This document shows, piece after piece, positions 25,801 through 33,702 of a DNA stretch of 39,735 nucleotides. Within the stretch, counting starts at the first letter, position 1. Each line of letters opens with the position of its first letter. The translations under genes were made by a program, and so were the position numbers. Below the pieces are notes generated by a model, which was not told where the DNA came from, did no database searches, and saw nothing but the letters and a program-made list of their open reading frames with translations. The stretch is taken from positions 1-39,735 of the forward strand of contig CAZPBO010000012.1 of assembly GCA_964584815.1 (NCBI GenBank). The letters are read 5' to 3'. The DNA comes from CAZPBO01 sp964584815. GTDB lineage: Bacteria; Planctomycetota; SKW154.

Positions 25801-26730
25801 GAAGGCGACTTTGCAGAGTTTGCCCGCAAAAAGAGTCAGGATGCTCTCAAACTTGTGCAGACGCCTGCCAACATCCGCATCCACCTTGTCAACGCCGCAT
25901 CCGACTTCCTTTCCTCCTACCTGCTCGGCAACCGCGAACGCGCCTATTACCTCTCCAACGCATTAGAGAAAGTTGTCTGGCTCAAAGAGGATGCCCTCCT
26001 TCCCAAAATAGTGGAGGAGATGGTAAGCGATATGGAAAGCGGTATGACACTGAAACAGTTGTCTGTGTATGCGGGCAAGGGGCTGGGACGCAGTGAGAAG
26101 AGACGGCGAGACCAGGTTGATGGCGTTGTATCATCGGCTATCGCCAAAGTCGGCTCTGAACTGGCTCACTGCATAACAAACCTCTCATTGGGGGTGGGCA
26201 GTTATGATGACATCTGCCCGCTCGTGGACGGTGCCAACAAGGCAACCTGTCAAAAGATTCTGGAATCTTTGAGCAAGGCGTTCGGCGGGAGCGCTCAGAA
26301 GAAGAAATGGGACTTCATTGAGTTGCGCAAGACCTACAAACTCGCCGACTACAAGCGGCTGGCGCAGTTGCGCAGATTCCGCTTTGAGCGCTTCTCCGAC
26401 CGACGCGCAAGAATCCGCAAACTCGCAAAGGAGTTGCTCTCTCTCATCCGCGGTCGCGAGGAGGAGGACTACCTCAAGGAAGAGGGCGGACAGCCCGTTT
26501 ATGAGAAGGTTATGGATTTGTGTTATAAACTGCGGCTTGAATGCGACAGGACATACGACGAAAGCGAATATGTCCATCTTGACGCGTTTGTGGTGAAACG
26601 GTTGGATGAGGATTGGCGTCAGAGATGGCTGATATCTGATGTGGGTGAACTTAAGCAGGCAAGCAAAACAGAGGACATAGGTCGGGCGGAGGAGCAACGG
26701 CGGGAGAGATTGCTGCAATGGCGGAAGTAA
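22808..26730 (+). CDS. Giant helical membrane-anchored protein of unknown function (1255 aa after gap collapse)
   Basis: GTG start behind AAGGAG. The gene is interrupted by a 100-N gap, but the identical 55-bp flanks are in the same reading frame after collapse, giving 129 + 1126 = 1255 residues. An N-terminal membrane anchor (about 4-24, 'VFFGVVLAGVVIGVVMNAYY') is followed by an alpha+beta domain to about residue 145, ending 'NEHWILNSWKD', which resembles an NTF2-like fold in outline. The remaining 1100 residues are charged and helical, with no motif known to me, and look like a helical solenoid or scaffold. Its end overlaps the next gene by 13 bp, making it the first gene of the membrane-system operon. 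Confidence 0.85.
23169..23378. repeat. Identical 55-bp ends flanking a 100-N gap (unmerged contig overlap)
   Basis: 23169-23223 and 23324-23378 are identical over exactly 55 bp. Merging them restores one open reading frame for the giant protein, which argues strongly against a real duplication. Confidence 0.92.
23224..23323. other. Assembly gap (100 N), probably no missing sequence
   Basis: Exactly 100 N inside a coding gene, between identical 55-bp ends. Confidence 0.95.
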
Positions 26731-27158
26731 AAGAGTGGATGGTATGGCCGTGGGCACAAGACAGTTTTGTGAGACGCTTCTTCAGCGCGGCGCTGGTATT
26801 CCTTGCCACCGCCACCGTTTACCTATACTCACAAAGCATCCTGTTTTCTATTGTTTTGCTGCTTGTTCTGCTGCTCACGCTTGCCGACTACTTCTTCCCA
26901 TTAAAATACAGATTGAGCGAGGAGGGATTAACACGGATATCGCTGTTCGGGCAACGGCTTATCAGAAGCGGTGCGGAACTCCGCACAGACGGCGAAAAGG
27001 TCTTCTACGGCAGGATGCGCGTCTTTATGCCACCTGCCAAGAGGGAGGAAATTCTGGAGGCGCTTAAGCGTGTTGGAAGACCCATTGGAGTTGGACCAAA
27101 AAGAAGCGGAGAAGATGATAGAGAAGACGGCGAGATGGGTGGTTCGCCAAGGGTTTGA
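26718..27158 (+). CDS. Small membrane protein with PH-like cytoplasmic part
   Basis: 146 residues. The ATG lies inside the end of the giant gene (13-bp overlap). Two closely spaced hydrophobic helices (about 21-38 and 42-60) are followed by a soluble part 'YRLSEEGLTRISLFGQRL...KVFYGRMRVFMPP', which resembles bacterial PH-like domains behind a membrane hairpin. The last 25 residues are acidic and Gly-rich and overlap the next gene in another frame. No function is known; the operon context suggests a subunit of the same membrane system. Confidence 0.72.
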   Translation: MAEVKEWMVWPWAQDSFVRRFFSAALVFLATATVYLYSQSILFSIVLLLVLLLTLADYFFPLKYRLSEEGLTRISLFGQRLIRSGAELRTDGEKVFYGRMRVFMPPAKREEILEALKRVGRPIGVGPKRSGEDDREDGEMGGSPRV

Positions 27159-27396
27159 TGTGCCCGTTGCGGTGCTGCTTGAGGTTGTGCGACCACTCAC
27201 ATTCATAGGTTCGCAGTATCTTTCAACATTGGTGGCGTTTCTTTATCCGATATTTGGGCGAGAGCGCGTTGATAAACTGGTGGCATTTTTGAGCAACCGA
27301 CAGAACCTAACGCGCCTTGCGGAGCGCATAGAAAGATACAGTGAAGAGGGTCTGCCAGAGGAGGAGAGCGGATGCACGCGACATACACGATGCTGA
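27070..27396 (+). CDS. Small helical protein of unknown function
   Basis: 108 residues from GTG 27070, preceded by GGAGG nine bases upstream. It overlaps the previous gene by 89 bp and the next by 25 bp. The content is mostly amphipathic helix ('VAVLLEVVRPLTFIGSQYLS', 'FLSNRQNLTRLAERIERYS'). An internal ATG at 27115 would give a shorter product with less overlap. The unbroken frame and the coupled position support a real gene; the start is uncertain. Confidence 0.6.
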   Translation: MLEDPLELDQKEAEKMIEKTARWVVRQGFDVPVAVLLEVVRPLTFIGSQYLSTLVAFLYPIFGRERVDKLVAFLSNRQNLTRLAERIERYSEEGLPEEESGCTRHTRC

Positions 27397-28154
27397 TACT
27401 GACGGCGGTGTTCAGCGCGCCGATAGTGCTTTACATCCTGCGCGCGCGTGCGGGAAAGGGCGAGATATACATCCGCCCCATCGCAGGATTATCAGCAATA
27501 GATGAAGCGGTGGGACGCGCTACAGAGATGGGACGCCCAGTCCTTTACTCAACAGGACTCTCCTACTTGAGCATTGAAGGTCTGTGTGCTGTGGCAATCC
27601 TATCCCATGTGGCAAGGCTTGCGGCGAAATACGACCTGCGCATCATAGTTCCTGTCAACTCGTATCTTCTCTATCCGATAGCCGAAGAAGCGGTGCGGGA
27701 AGCATACGCCGATGTAGGCAAACTGGACCTTTTCAAGGCGGAGGATGTGATATTCATACCGGGGCAGTTTCCATACGCGGCGGGTGTTGTGGGGATAATG
27801 CACCGTGAGCGTGTGGCGGCTACATTCTTCTTCGGCTATTTTGCCGCAGAATCGCTGATTCTGGCGGAAGCCGGCAGCCAAGTCGGCGCTATTCAGGTCG
27901 CAGGCACCCCAGACATCCTTCAGATTCCCTTCTTCATCACCGCCTGCGACTACACAATTATTGGCGAGGAGTTCTACGCCGCCACGGCTTATCTGACTCA
28001 TGAGCCGACCATGATAGGCTCCTTGCGCGGACAGGATATCGGCAAAATGATACTGGCTACACTCACTATTTTACTGCTCGTCTTCGGGCTTCTTATGGCT
28101 TTCGCGCCAAAGACTTTCTTCTCAAACTGGTTGCTTGATTTGCTATTGAGATAG
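27372..28154 (+). CDS. DUF6754-like membrane protein
   Basis: 260 residues, ATG overlapping the previous gene by 25 bp. N-terminal membrane helix (about 4-22) and C-terminal helix (about 229-250) bracket a conserved domain. The signatures 'YIRPIAGLSAIDEAVGRATE', 'MGRPVLYSTGL', 'FAAESLILAEAGSQVGAIQV' and 'TACDYTIIGEEFYAATAYL' match my memory of the DUF6754 family found in several environmental phyla. Function is unknown. The highly conserved Asp/Glu-rich motifs suggest ligand binding or catalysis more than a structural role. Central gene of the membrane-system operon. Confidence 0.75.
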   Translation: MHATYTMLILTAVFSAPIVLYILRARAGKGEIYIRPIAGLSAIDEAVGRATEMGRPVLYSTGLSYLSIEGLCAVAILSHVARLAAKYDLRIIVPVNSYLLYPIAEEAVREAYADVGKLDLFKAEDVIFIPGQFPYAAGVVGIMHRERVAATFFFGYFAAESLILAEAGSQVGAIQVAGTPDILQIPFFITACDYTIIGEEFYAATAYLTHEPTMIGSLRGQDIGKMILATLTILLLVFGLLMAFAPKTFFSNWLLDLLLR

Positions 28155-28164
28155 GAGGTTGCCG

Positions 28165-28863
28165 ATGCGTAGGAACATCATAATAATCCTCACCTTTGTT
28201 GGTGGTCTCTACTACTTCCTTGAATTTGTGCTGCCAGGAGAGACGGGCATATCCAAGTTGATTGTTGAAATAGGAAAGGTGACATTGGCGATAGGCGCCT
28301 GCGCGTTCCTCCTTGGTGTCATAAACCTTTTAAGACTGCACGGCACAAGAGTGGTGTTGAGGCGTTCTGGGTGGCATAACTCCGCAGCGCTCATTGTGGC
28401 ACTGTTTGTGATGCTGATTGTGCACCTTGTGCGTTATTACTCCCACGCTGCGGAAGGCGACGCCGTCTGGCGCATATACAACCTTCTTTGGGACAACATG
28501 CGTGTTCCGCTTGACTCAACGATATTCTCACTGCTTGCGTTCTACATAGTGAGTGCGGCGTATCGTTCGTTTCGGATAAAGAGCGGCGAAGCGGCGGTGA
28601 TGATGGCTGCCGCCGTTGTCGTTATGCTCGGTCAGATACCCACAGGACAGGAGGTAACTCTCTGGCTTAAAGGGTATGAGAACGACCCTGGACTGTGGTG
28701 GCTGAGCCGTATACGGGTGGACACGATAAGGGAATGGTTGATGCAGTACTGGAACGGAGCGGCGCAGAGAGGAATCATCTTCGGCGCCGCTATAGGGGGA
28801 CTCGCTATGTCCCTGCGAATATGGCTCTCGCTTGAACGCGGCTCCTTCTTTGACAGACAATAA
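28165..28863 (+). CDS. Polytopic membrane protein of unknown function
   Basis: 232 residues from ATG 28165 (AGGAGGT five bases upstream; a TTG two codons earlier is less likely). About six hydrophobic helices are seen near 4-22, 28-52, 70-92, 113-133, 141-156 and 198-218. A polar stretch 'VTLWLKGYENDPGLWWLSRI' lies between the last two. No family recognised. It lies 10 bp from the DUF6754-like gene and 11 bp from the next. Confidence 0.75.
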   Translation: MRRNIIIILTFVGGLYYFLEFVLPGETGISKLIVEIGKVTLAIGACAFLLGVINLLRLHGTRVVLRRSGWHNSAALIVALFVMLIVHLVRYYSHAAEGDAVWRIYNLLWDNMRVPLDSTIFSLLAFYIVSAAYRSFRIKSGEAAVMMAAAVVVMLGQIPTGQEVTLWLKGYENDPGLWWLSRIRVDTIREWLMQYWNGAAQRGIIFGAAIGGLAMSLRIWLSLERGSFFDRQ

Positions 28864-28874
28864 GGAGTGGTGCT

Positions 28875-29768
28875 ATGAACGGAGAAGCGCCTTCCAGAAT
28901 GGCTTGGTATGACAGGTTGCAGAAGATTGACCCGCGCATAATCTATCTTGTCGTCTTCGTGCTTGTGAGTATCCCGTTTTTTGTTCCCATACCTGTTAAG
29001 ATGGAAGTCTCCCCTGTGGTGAAAAAACTCTACGACAAGGTGGAGCAGATAGCAGAAGACAACAAGCGTAAGAAAGGACCTGAGAAGTTTGTGCTTCTGG
29101 CGATGGACTGGTCGCCGAGTGTGAAAGCGGAGAACCAACCGCAGACAGCGGCGATGATAGAACACCTTTTCCGCCGTGGGGTGCGTTTTGCGATAATGAG
29201 CCACCTTTTGCCAGAGGGTCCTATGATGGCAGAACGCATCGCCGAGCACATCGCCAAGAAATACAACAAGCGTTACGGTGTTGACTGGGTCAACTTCGGC
29301 TTCCGCCAAATGCGGTTCGCCGACTATATGGCGTTTGTCCGCGATATGTATGCCATCATATCAAAGGACTACCGCGGAACGCCCATCCGCGATGTGCCGA
29401 TGATGAAGAACATTCGCGGCTTGCGTGATTTTGCCCTTGTTTTTGATGTAACAGGGTCAGGTGCCTACGCGGACTGGGTCTACTACGCCCAGCCGGAAGC
29501 CCATTTTGACATCGGTGTGGGAGTGACGGCAATTATCGGTCCCTCCATCAGACCGCTGATAGACGCAGGTCAAGTTGTGGGGATGATGGAGGGTTTAAGC
29601 GGTGCCGCCCAATACGAGCAACTCCTCAACATACGCGGTCAGGCATCCCGTGGTATGGGTTCACAAAACCTCGCACATCTCTGGGTCATCGTCGCTTTGA
29701 TTCTCGGCAATATTGGATACATCGCAAGCCGTCGCAGGGAAAAGAAACTTAAGAAGGAGTTGAAATAA
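28875..29768 (+). CDS. Bitopic membrane protein with large soluble domain, unknown function
   Basis: 297 residues, ATG behind AAGGAG. Two membrane helices at about 23-41 and 266-284 enclose a conserved soluble domain, with a Lys-rich C-terminal tail. The domain has a strand-plus-helix pattern suggesting an alpha/beta fold: 'KFVLLAMDWSPSVKAENQPQ', 'VRFAIMSHLLPEGPMMAERI', 'DFALVFDVTGSGAYADWVYY', 'GVGVTAIIGPSIRPLIDAGQ'. I know no function. Its stop overlaps the next start (TAATG), so the two products are probably made in equal amounts. Confidence 0.75.
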   Translation: MNGEAPSRMAWYDRLQKIDPRIIYLVVFVLVSIPFFVPIPVKMEVSPVVKKLYDKVEQIAEDNKRKKGPEKFVLLAMDWSPSVKAENQPQTAAMIEHLFRRGVRFAIMSHLLPEGPMMAERIAEHIAKKYNKRYGVDWVNFGFRQMRFADYMAFVRDMYAIISKDYRGTPIRDVPMMKNIRGLRDFALVFDVTGSGAYADWVYYAQPEAHFDIGVGVTAIIGPSIRPLIDAGQVVGMMEGLSGAAQYEQLLNIRGQASRGMGSQNLAHLWVIVALILGNIGYIASRRREKKLKKELK

Positions 29769-30568
29769 TGCCTGCCCCCACTGAACTTGAAAAGAAAGAG
29801 CGAATGAGCGCAGAGAAGTTGGTCTTCCTCATTATTGCCGTCTTAGTGGTGGTCTACATCGCGGGTGACTGCATCCTATACTCGCTGCGTCAGGGATTTG
29901 ACGGTTTCTGGGAGCGACTCGGTGTCGGGATAGGCGCCATATGCACAATCGGCATCTACTCATTCCTCTATCGTGAAAACCCCATATATCGCTTCCTTGA
30001 GCACATTCTTGTGGGATTGTCGGTGGGTTACGGCACAGGTGTTGTGTGGACAGAAGTCATACAACCGCAATGGCTTGACCGAATGTTCGGCGCAGAAGGA
30101 CAACCCGCAAATTACCTGTGGCTTCTGGTCCTTATTCCTGGGATTATGTGGTATTTTCAGTTATCGCGCCGCCATGTGTGGATAAGCCGCTTTGTGATAA
30201 TGTTCTTTATGGGAACAGGCGCAGGCGGCGCTTTTCGCGGAACCTTCCAGTTCTTCTTCAGCGAACGCGGACAGGTAATCCAGACATTCAAACCGATACT
30301 CACCGAAAGCGCAGGCTCACTCCACTTCACCTGGCTCAACTTTTCCAATCTCGTCTTCATAGTCGTTGTGTTATGCGTGCTTTCATATTTCTTCTTCACT
30401 TTCAGGCACGAGACCAACCCTGTTCTGCGAGGCTCAAGCCGTTTGGGGCGCTACTTCCTGATGGTCTGCTTCGGCACCATATTCGGCACGACCATTCAGG
30501 GGCGTATGTCGCTGTTCATAGACCGGCTTGTCTTTCTGTATCACGACTGGCTGGGGATAAGCGGTTAA
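29768..30568 (+). CDS. Polytopic membrane protein of unknown function
   Basis: 266 residues, about seven hydrophobic helices (near 18-38, 50-66, 76-94, 114-132, 138-156, 194-214, 226-246). Conserved-looking loops include 'FLEHILVGLSVGYGTGVVWT', 'GTGAGGAFRGTF' and 'GTIFGTTIQGRMS'. The Gly-rich membrane segments resemble channel- or carrier-like packing, but no known family is recognised. It is translationally coupled to the preceding bitopic protein and lies 13 bp before the MutL-type gene. Confidence 0.75.
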   Translation: MPAPTELEKKERMSAEKLVFLIIAVLVVVYIAGDCILYSLRQGFDGFWERLGVGIGAICTIGIYSFLYRENPIYRFLEHILVGLSVGYGTGVVWTEVIQPQWLDRMFGAEGQPANYLWLLVLIPGIMWYFQLSRRHVWISRFVIMFFMGTGAGGAFRGTFQFFFSERGQVIQTFKPILTESAGSLHFTWLNFSNLVFIVVVLCVLSYFFFTFRHETNPVLRGSSRLGRYFLMVCFGTIFGTTIQGRMSLFIDRLVFLYHDWLGISG

Positions 30569-30581
30569 GGAGGGCAACGAT

Positions 30582-32254
30582 ATGGCAGCCGGTAAGGAGA
30601 TACGCTCAATTCTTGCCACAGACTGTGGTTCCACAACTACCAAGGCGATACTGATAGAGAAGAGGGACAAAGAGTATCGCCTGATAGTGCGGGGTGAGGC
30701 ACCGACAACAGTTGAGTCACCATTTGACGATGTGACGATTGGTGTTCGCAACGCGGTTACTGAGGTTGAGGAGTTGACGGGGCGCAAACTTCTTAAAGAG
30801 GACGGCATCTTAAAGCCTGACGATGGTAAGGGCAACGGTGTTGATTTGTATCTATCCACTTCGTCTGCGGGTGGTGGACTGCAGATGGCGGTGGCTGGGG
30901 TGGTGAGGAAGATGACGGCGGAGTCGGCGGAGCGAGCGGCTCTTGGCGCAGGCGCCATTGTTATGGATGTGCTTTCTGTGGATGATGAGCGCCAAGAGCA
31001 TGAGAAGATTCAAAGGTTGCGCAATCTGCGTCCTGATATAGTGCTTCTGTCGGGCGGAGTTGACGGCGGCACAAAAAGCCATGTCGTCAGTCTTGCGGAG
31101 ATAATCCTTGCGGCTGACCCGCGTCCCCGCTTCGGAACCGATTTCCGTCTTCCCGTCATATATGGGGGCAACAAGGACGCCGCCGACGANNNNNNNNNNN
31201 NNNNNNNNNNNNNNNNNNNNNNNNNNNNNNNNNNNNNNNNNNNNNNNNNNNNNNNNNNNNNNNNNNNNNNNNNNNNNNNNNNNNNNNNNCGGTTCTGGGT
31301 GTGGACATCGGCGGCGCCACAACCGATGTCTTCTCCGTCTTCAAAGGAGTCTTCAACCGAACAGTGTCCGCCAATCTTGGGATGTCGTATTCCATATGCA
31401 ATGTTCTGAAAGAGACAGGAATAGAGAACATCGTGCGATGGCTGCCATTTGAGCCTGACCGCGACGACATAAAGAACCGCCTTCGCAACAAGATGATACG
31501 CCCCACAACCATCCCGCAGACGCTGGACGACCTTCTTGTGGAGCACGCTGTAGCGCGGGAAGCCCTGCGCCTTGCCTTTGAGCATCACAAATTCCTTGCG
31601 GTGGGGTTGAAGGGAATACACCTTGAGCGCACGATAGCCGACACCTTCAAGCAAGAGACCACAGGACAGACGCTGATAGATATGATGGAGTTAGACATTT
31701 TGGTAGGGTCTGGAGGTGTTTTGAGCCACGCACCGATGCGCCATCAGGCGGCGCTTATGATGTTGGACGCCTTTCAGCCGGAAGGAGTTACGCGTCTTGC
31801 GGTTGACTCCATATTTATGATGCCGCAACTGGGAGTTCTGGCGGATGTGCTTCCAGATGCTGCAGAACAGGTCTTCATCCGCGATTGTCTGATTGAGTTG
31901 GGCACCGCTGTGGCGCCGAAAGGCACCGCCCGCCCCAATGACCTCGTCGCTCACTGCCGCATCACTCCGCCAAAAGGGAAGACAGAAGAGTTTGACCTAA
32001 TGTTTGGTGAGGTTCGTGTCTTTGAGGTGCCCGTGGGCGAGGAAGCCGAAATTGAGGTAAGACCAACCAGGAAATTTGATGTTGGCGCAGGAAAAGGGGA
32101 GACGGTCTCAGGTCGCGTCAAAGGCGGTGTGGTGGGAGTGATATTTGATGGTCGCGGAAGACCACTTTCCATCCCACAGGATGAGAAAGAACGCATCGCC
32201 GCGTTAAAGCGTTGGCTGGACGCTTTCAGCATTCCTTACGCGGTCAGGGTGTAG
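30582..32254 (+). CDS. MutL-type protein (glutamate mutase L family, ASKHA ATPase fold), interrupted by gap
   Basis: ATG behind AAGGAGGG. The N-terminal part (202 residues before the gap) has the ASKHA phosphate loop 'ATDCGSTTTKAIL', 'STSSAGGG' and 'LLSGGVDGG'; the part after the gap starts 'VLGVDIGGATTDVFSV' (a second phosphate loop) and runs 318 residues to the stop. The two parts are in different frames across the 100 N, so the true gap is not 100 bp; the missing middle is probably longer. MutL proteins are thought to support cobalamin-dependent glutamate mutase, but here the gene sits in an operon of membrane proteins with no mutase. It is distinct from the mismatch-repair MutL. Confidence 0.88.
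31190..31289. other. Assembly gap (100 N) with missing coding sequence
   Basis: Exactly 100 N; flanks share no sequence and the coding frames on either side disagree, so a real segment of unknown length is absent. Confidence 0.95.
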
Positions 32255-32256
32255 CG

Positions 32257-32796
32257 ATGCAGGCAGACATTGACATTGTTGTGGGTGTGACAGGTTCTGC
32301 CGCCGCTTTTAAGGCGGTCTCACTTGTATCGCGCTTCTTGAAGGCGGGTAAGAAAGTAGAGGTGGTTTTAACGCCTGCGGCGCTTAAATTTGTCGCTCCC
32401 GCTTCATTTGAGGGGTTGACTGGAAGACCTACTCTGTCTGACCTTTTCACCCATCAAGACCAGCCTATCCATGTGCGGCTTGCCGACAGGGCAAAATGTT
32501 TGCTTATCGCACCTGCTACTGCCGCCACAGTTTGCAAAATCGCATACGGCATCGCCGACAACCTCCTTGTCGCCGCCGCTCTGTGCTTCCACGCAAAACC
32601 GCGCTTTGTTGCCCCCGCTATGGAGGAGCGGATGTTTAGGGGAGGACCTGTTCAACGCGCTTTGAGCCTGCTTGAGTCAGACGGCTGGCGTATTATAGGA
32701 CCGGTTGAGGGACGGCTTGCCTCTGGCAGGATAGCCGAAGGGCGCCTGGCAGAACCTGAAGTGATAGCCAAAGAGGTGCTCTCATCGCTTGATTGA
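32257..32796 (+). CDS. CoaC-like flavoprotein (phosphopantothenoylcysteine decarboxylase family), altered active site
   Basis: 179 residues, ATG two bases after the MutL-type stop. The HFCD flavoprotein fold is clear: 'GVTGSAAAFKAVSLVSRFLK', 'KFVAPASFEGLTGR', the family His72 in 'IHVRLADRA', 'LLIAPATAATVCKIAYGIAD' and 'GRLAEPEVI'. In phosphopantothenoylcysteine decarboxylases the segment PAMN carries an essential Asn; here it reads 'APAMEERMF', with Glu123 in that place, and the later conserved Cys position reads Ser ('LASGR'). There is no CoaB domain. It may decarboxylate another thiol substrate or only bind flavin. Convergent 15-bp overlap with the downstream gene. Confidence 0.82.
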   Translation: MQADIDIVVGVTGSAAAFKAVSLVSRFLKAGKKVEVVLTPAALKFVAPASFEGLTGRPTLSDLFTHQDQPIHVRLADRAKCLLIAPATAATVCKIAYGIADNLLVAAALCFHAKPRFVAPAMEERMFRGGPVQRALSLLESDGWRIIGPVEGRLASGRIAEGRLAEPEVIAKEVLSSLD

Positions 32797-33702
32797 GAAG
32801 CGGAGGCGCAACGATTTATTGGGGCAGGCATCCACACAATCGCCGCAGCGGATGCAGTCGGTTGAGTCAATGGATTGAAGCCGCGGAATAGATGTGACAC
32901 CCATTGGGCAGGCGCGGATACAGGCGGTTTTGCAGGTCTTGGGGTCACATTTCTGGGGGTCGCGCATCAGGCGAAGAGCACTGAAACGGTTGGCAAGCCC
33001 CATAATGGCACCGAAGGGGCAGATATAGCGGCACCAGAATCTCCGTGCCCACAACAGACCAACAATCGCCAGCGCACCCACCGCAAGATGTATCAGAAAG
33101 GGTGCGCTCAACGCTTTCACAGGAACCACCGCCGAAGGGTTGAGAGCATACGGCAGGGACGCCTCAAATGTGGCAACTCCGCAGACCTTGCAGAAGATGG
33201 TGTCGGCACAGACAATCGCCGCGCCTATCGTCACCACAAGAACAAGATATTTGAAGAGATAAAACCGCTTTATCAAAAACAGAGCAAAGAAGGAGAGAAA
33301 AGCAATTGCCACCCCTGCCCGCAGGTCCACAAGCGCGGCACTTATTGAGAAAAGCCCCAGAAAAATGGCGAGCAGCAACTGCACAATACCCAGCCGCGTT
33401 TTGAAGCGACTCATCCCCGCAAGTATGTCGTTGAGCAACCCGAATGGGCAGACCCAACCGCAGACAGCCCTTCCAAACCCCACACCAGCACCGAACATCG
33501 TCCCCACCACAAAGAACGGAAAACGCCCCGCCTTCACAAAGTTCTGCATCGCCCCGATAGGGCATATCCACGCCGACAGCGGACAGGCATAGCAATGAAT
33601 TGACGGCCAGACAAAATGCACTATCCCGGGAACGATGAAACCGATATACGCAATCGGAAGCACACAGAATTGCACGATGCGCCTTATGCGTGGCAACCTC
33701 AT
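32782..33702 (-). CDS. Polyferredoxin-type 4Fe-4S membrane protein (NapH/YccM-like)
   Basis: 306 residues with about five membrane helices. Two membrane-face CxxxCP motifs are present ('CYACPLSAWICPIG', 'CGWVCPFG'), a third in 'WCRYICPFGAI', plus C-terminal ferredoxin motifs 'CKTACIRACPMG' and 'CIRCGDCVDACP'. This is the layout of NapH/NosR/RdxA-type electron-transfer proteins that pass electrons across the membrane; partner unknown. Its ATG overlaps the stop of the thioredoxin-like gene, so the two products likely work together in redox transfer. Last gene of the minus-strand operon. Confidence 0.88.
   Translation of the reverse strand: MRLPRIRRIVQFCVLPIAYIGFIVPGIVHFVWPSIHCYACPLSAWICPIGAMQNFVKAGRFPFFVVGTMFGAGVGFGRAVCGWVCPFGLLNDILAGMSRFKTRLGIVQLLLAIFLGLFSISAALVDLRAGVAIAFLSFFALFLIKRFYLFKYLVLVVTIGAAIVCADTIFCKVCGVATFEASLPYALNPSAVVPVKALSAPFLIHLAVGALAIVGLLWARRFWCRYICPFGAIMGLANRFSALRLMRDPQKCDPKTCKTACIRACPMGVTSIPRLQSIDSTDCIRCGDCVDACPNKSLRLRFSIKR

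Noticed and set aside
31290..31409. C-terminus reading through the gap from the MutL N-terminal frame
   Set aside because: That frame gives low-complexity unrelated protein; the family sequence continues in another frame.
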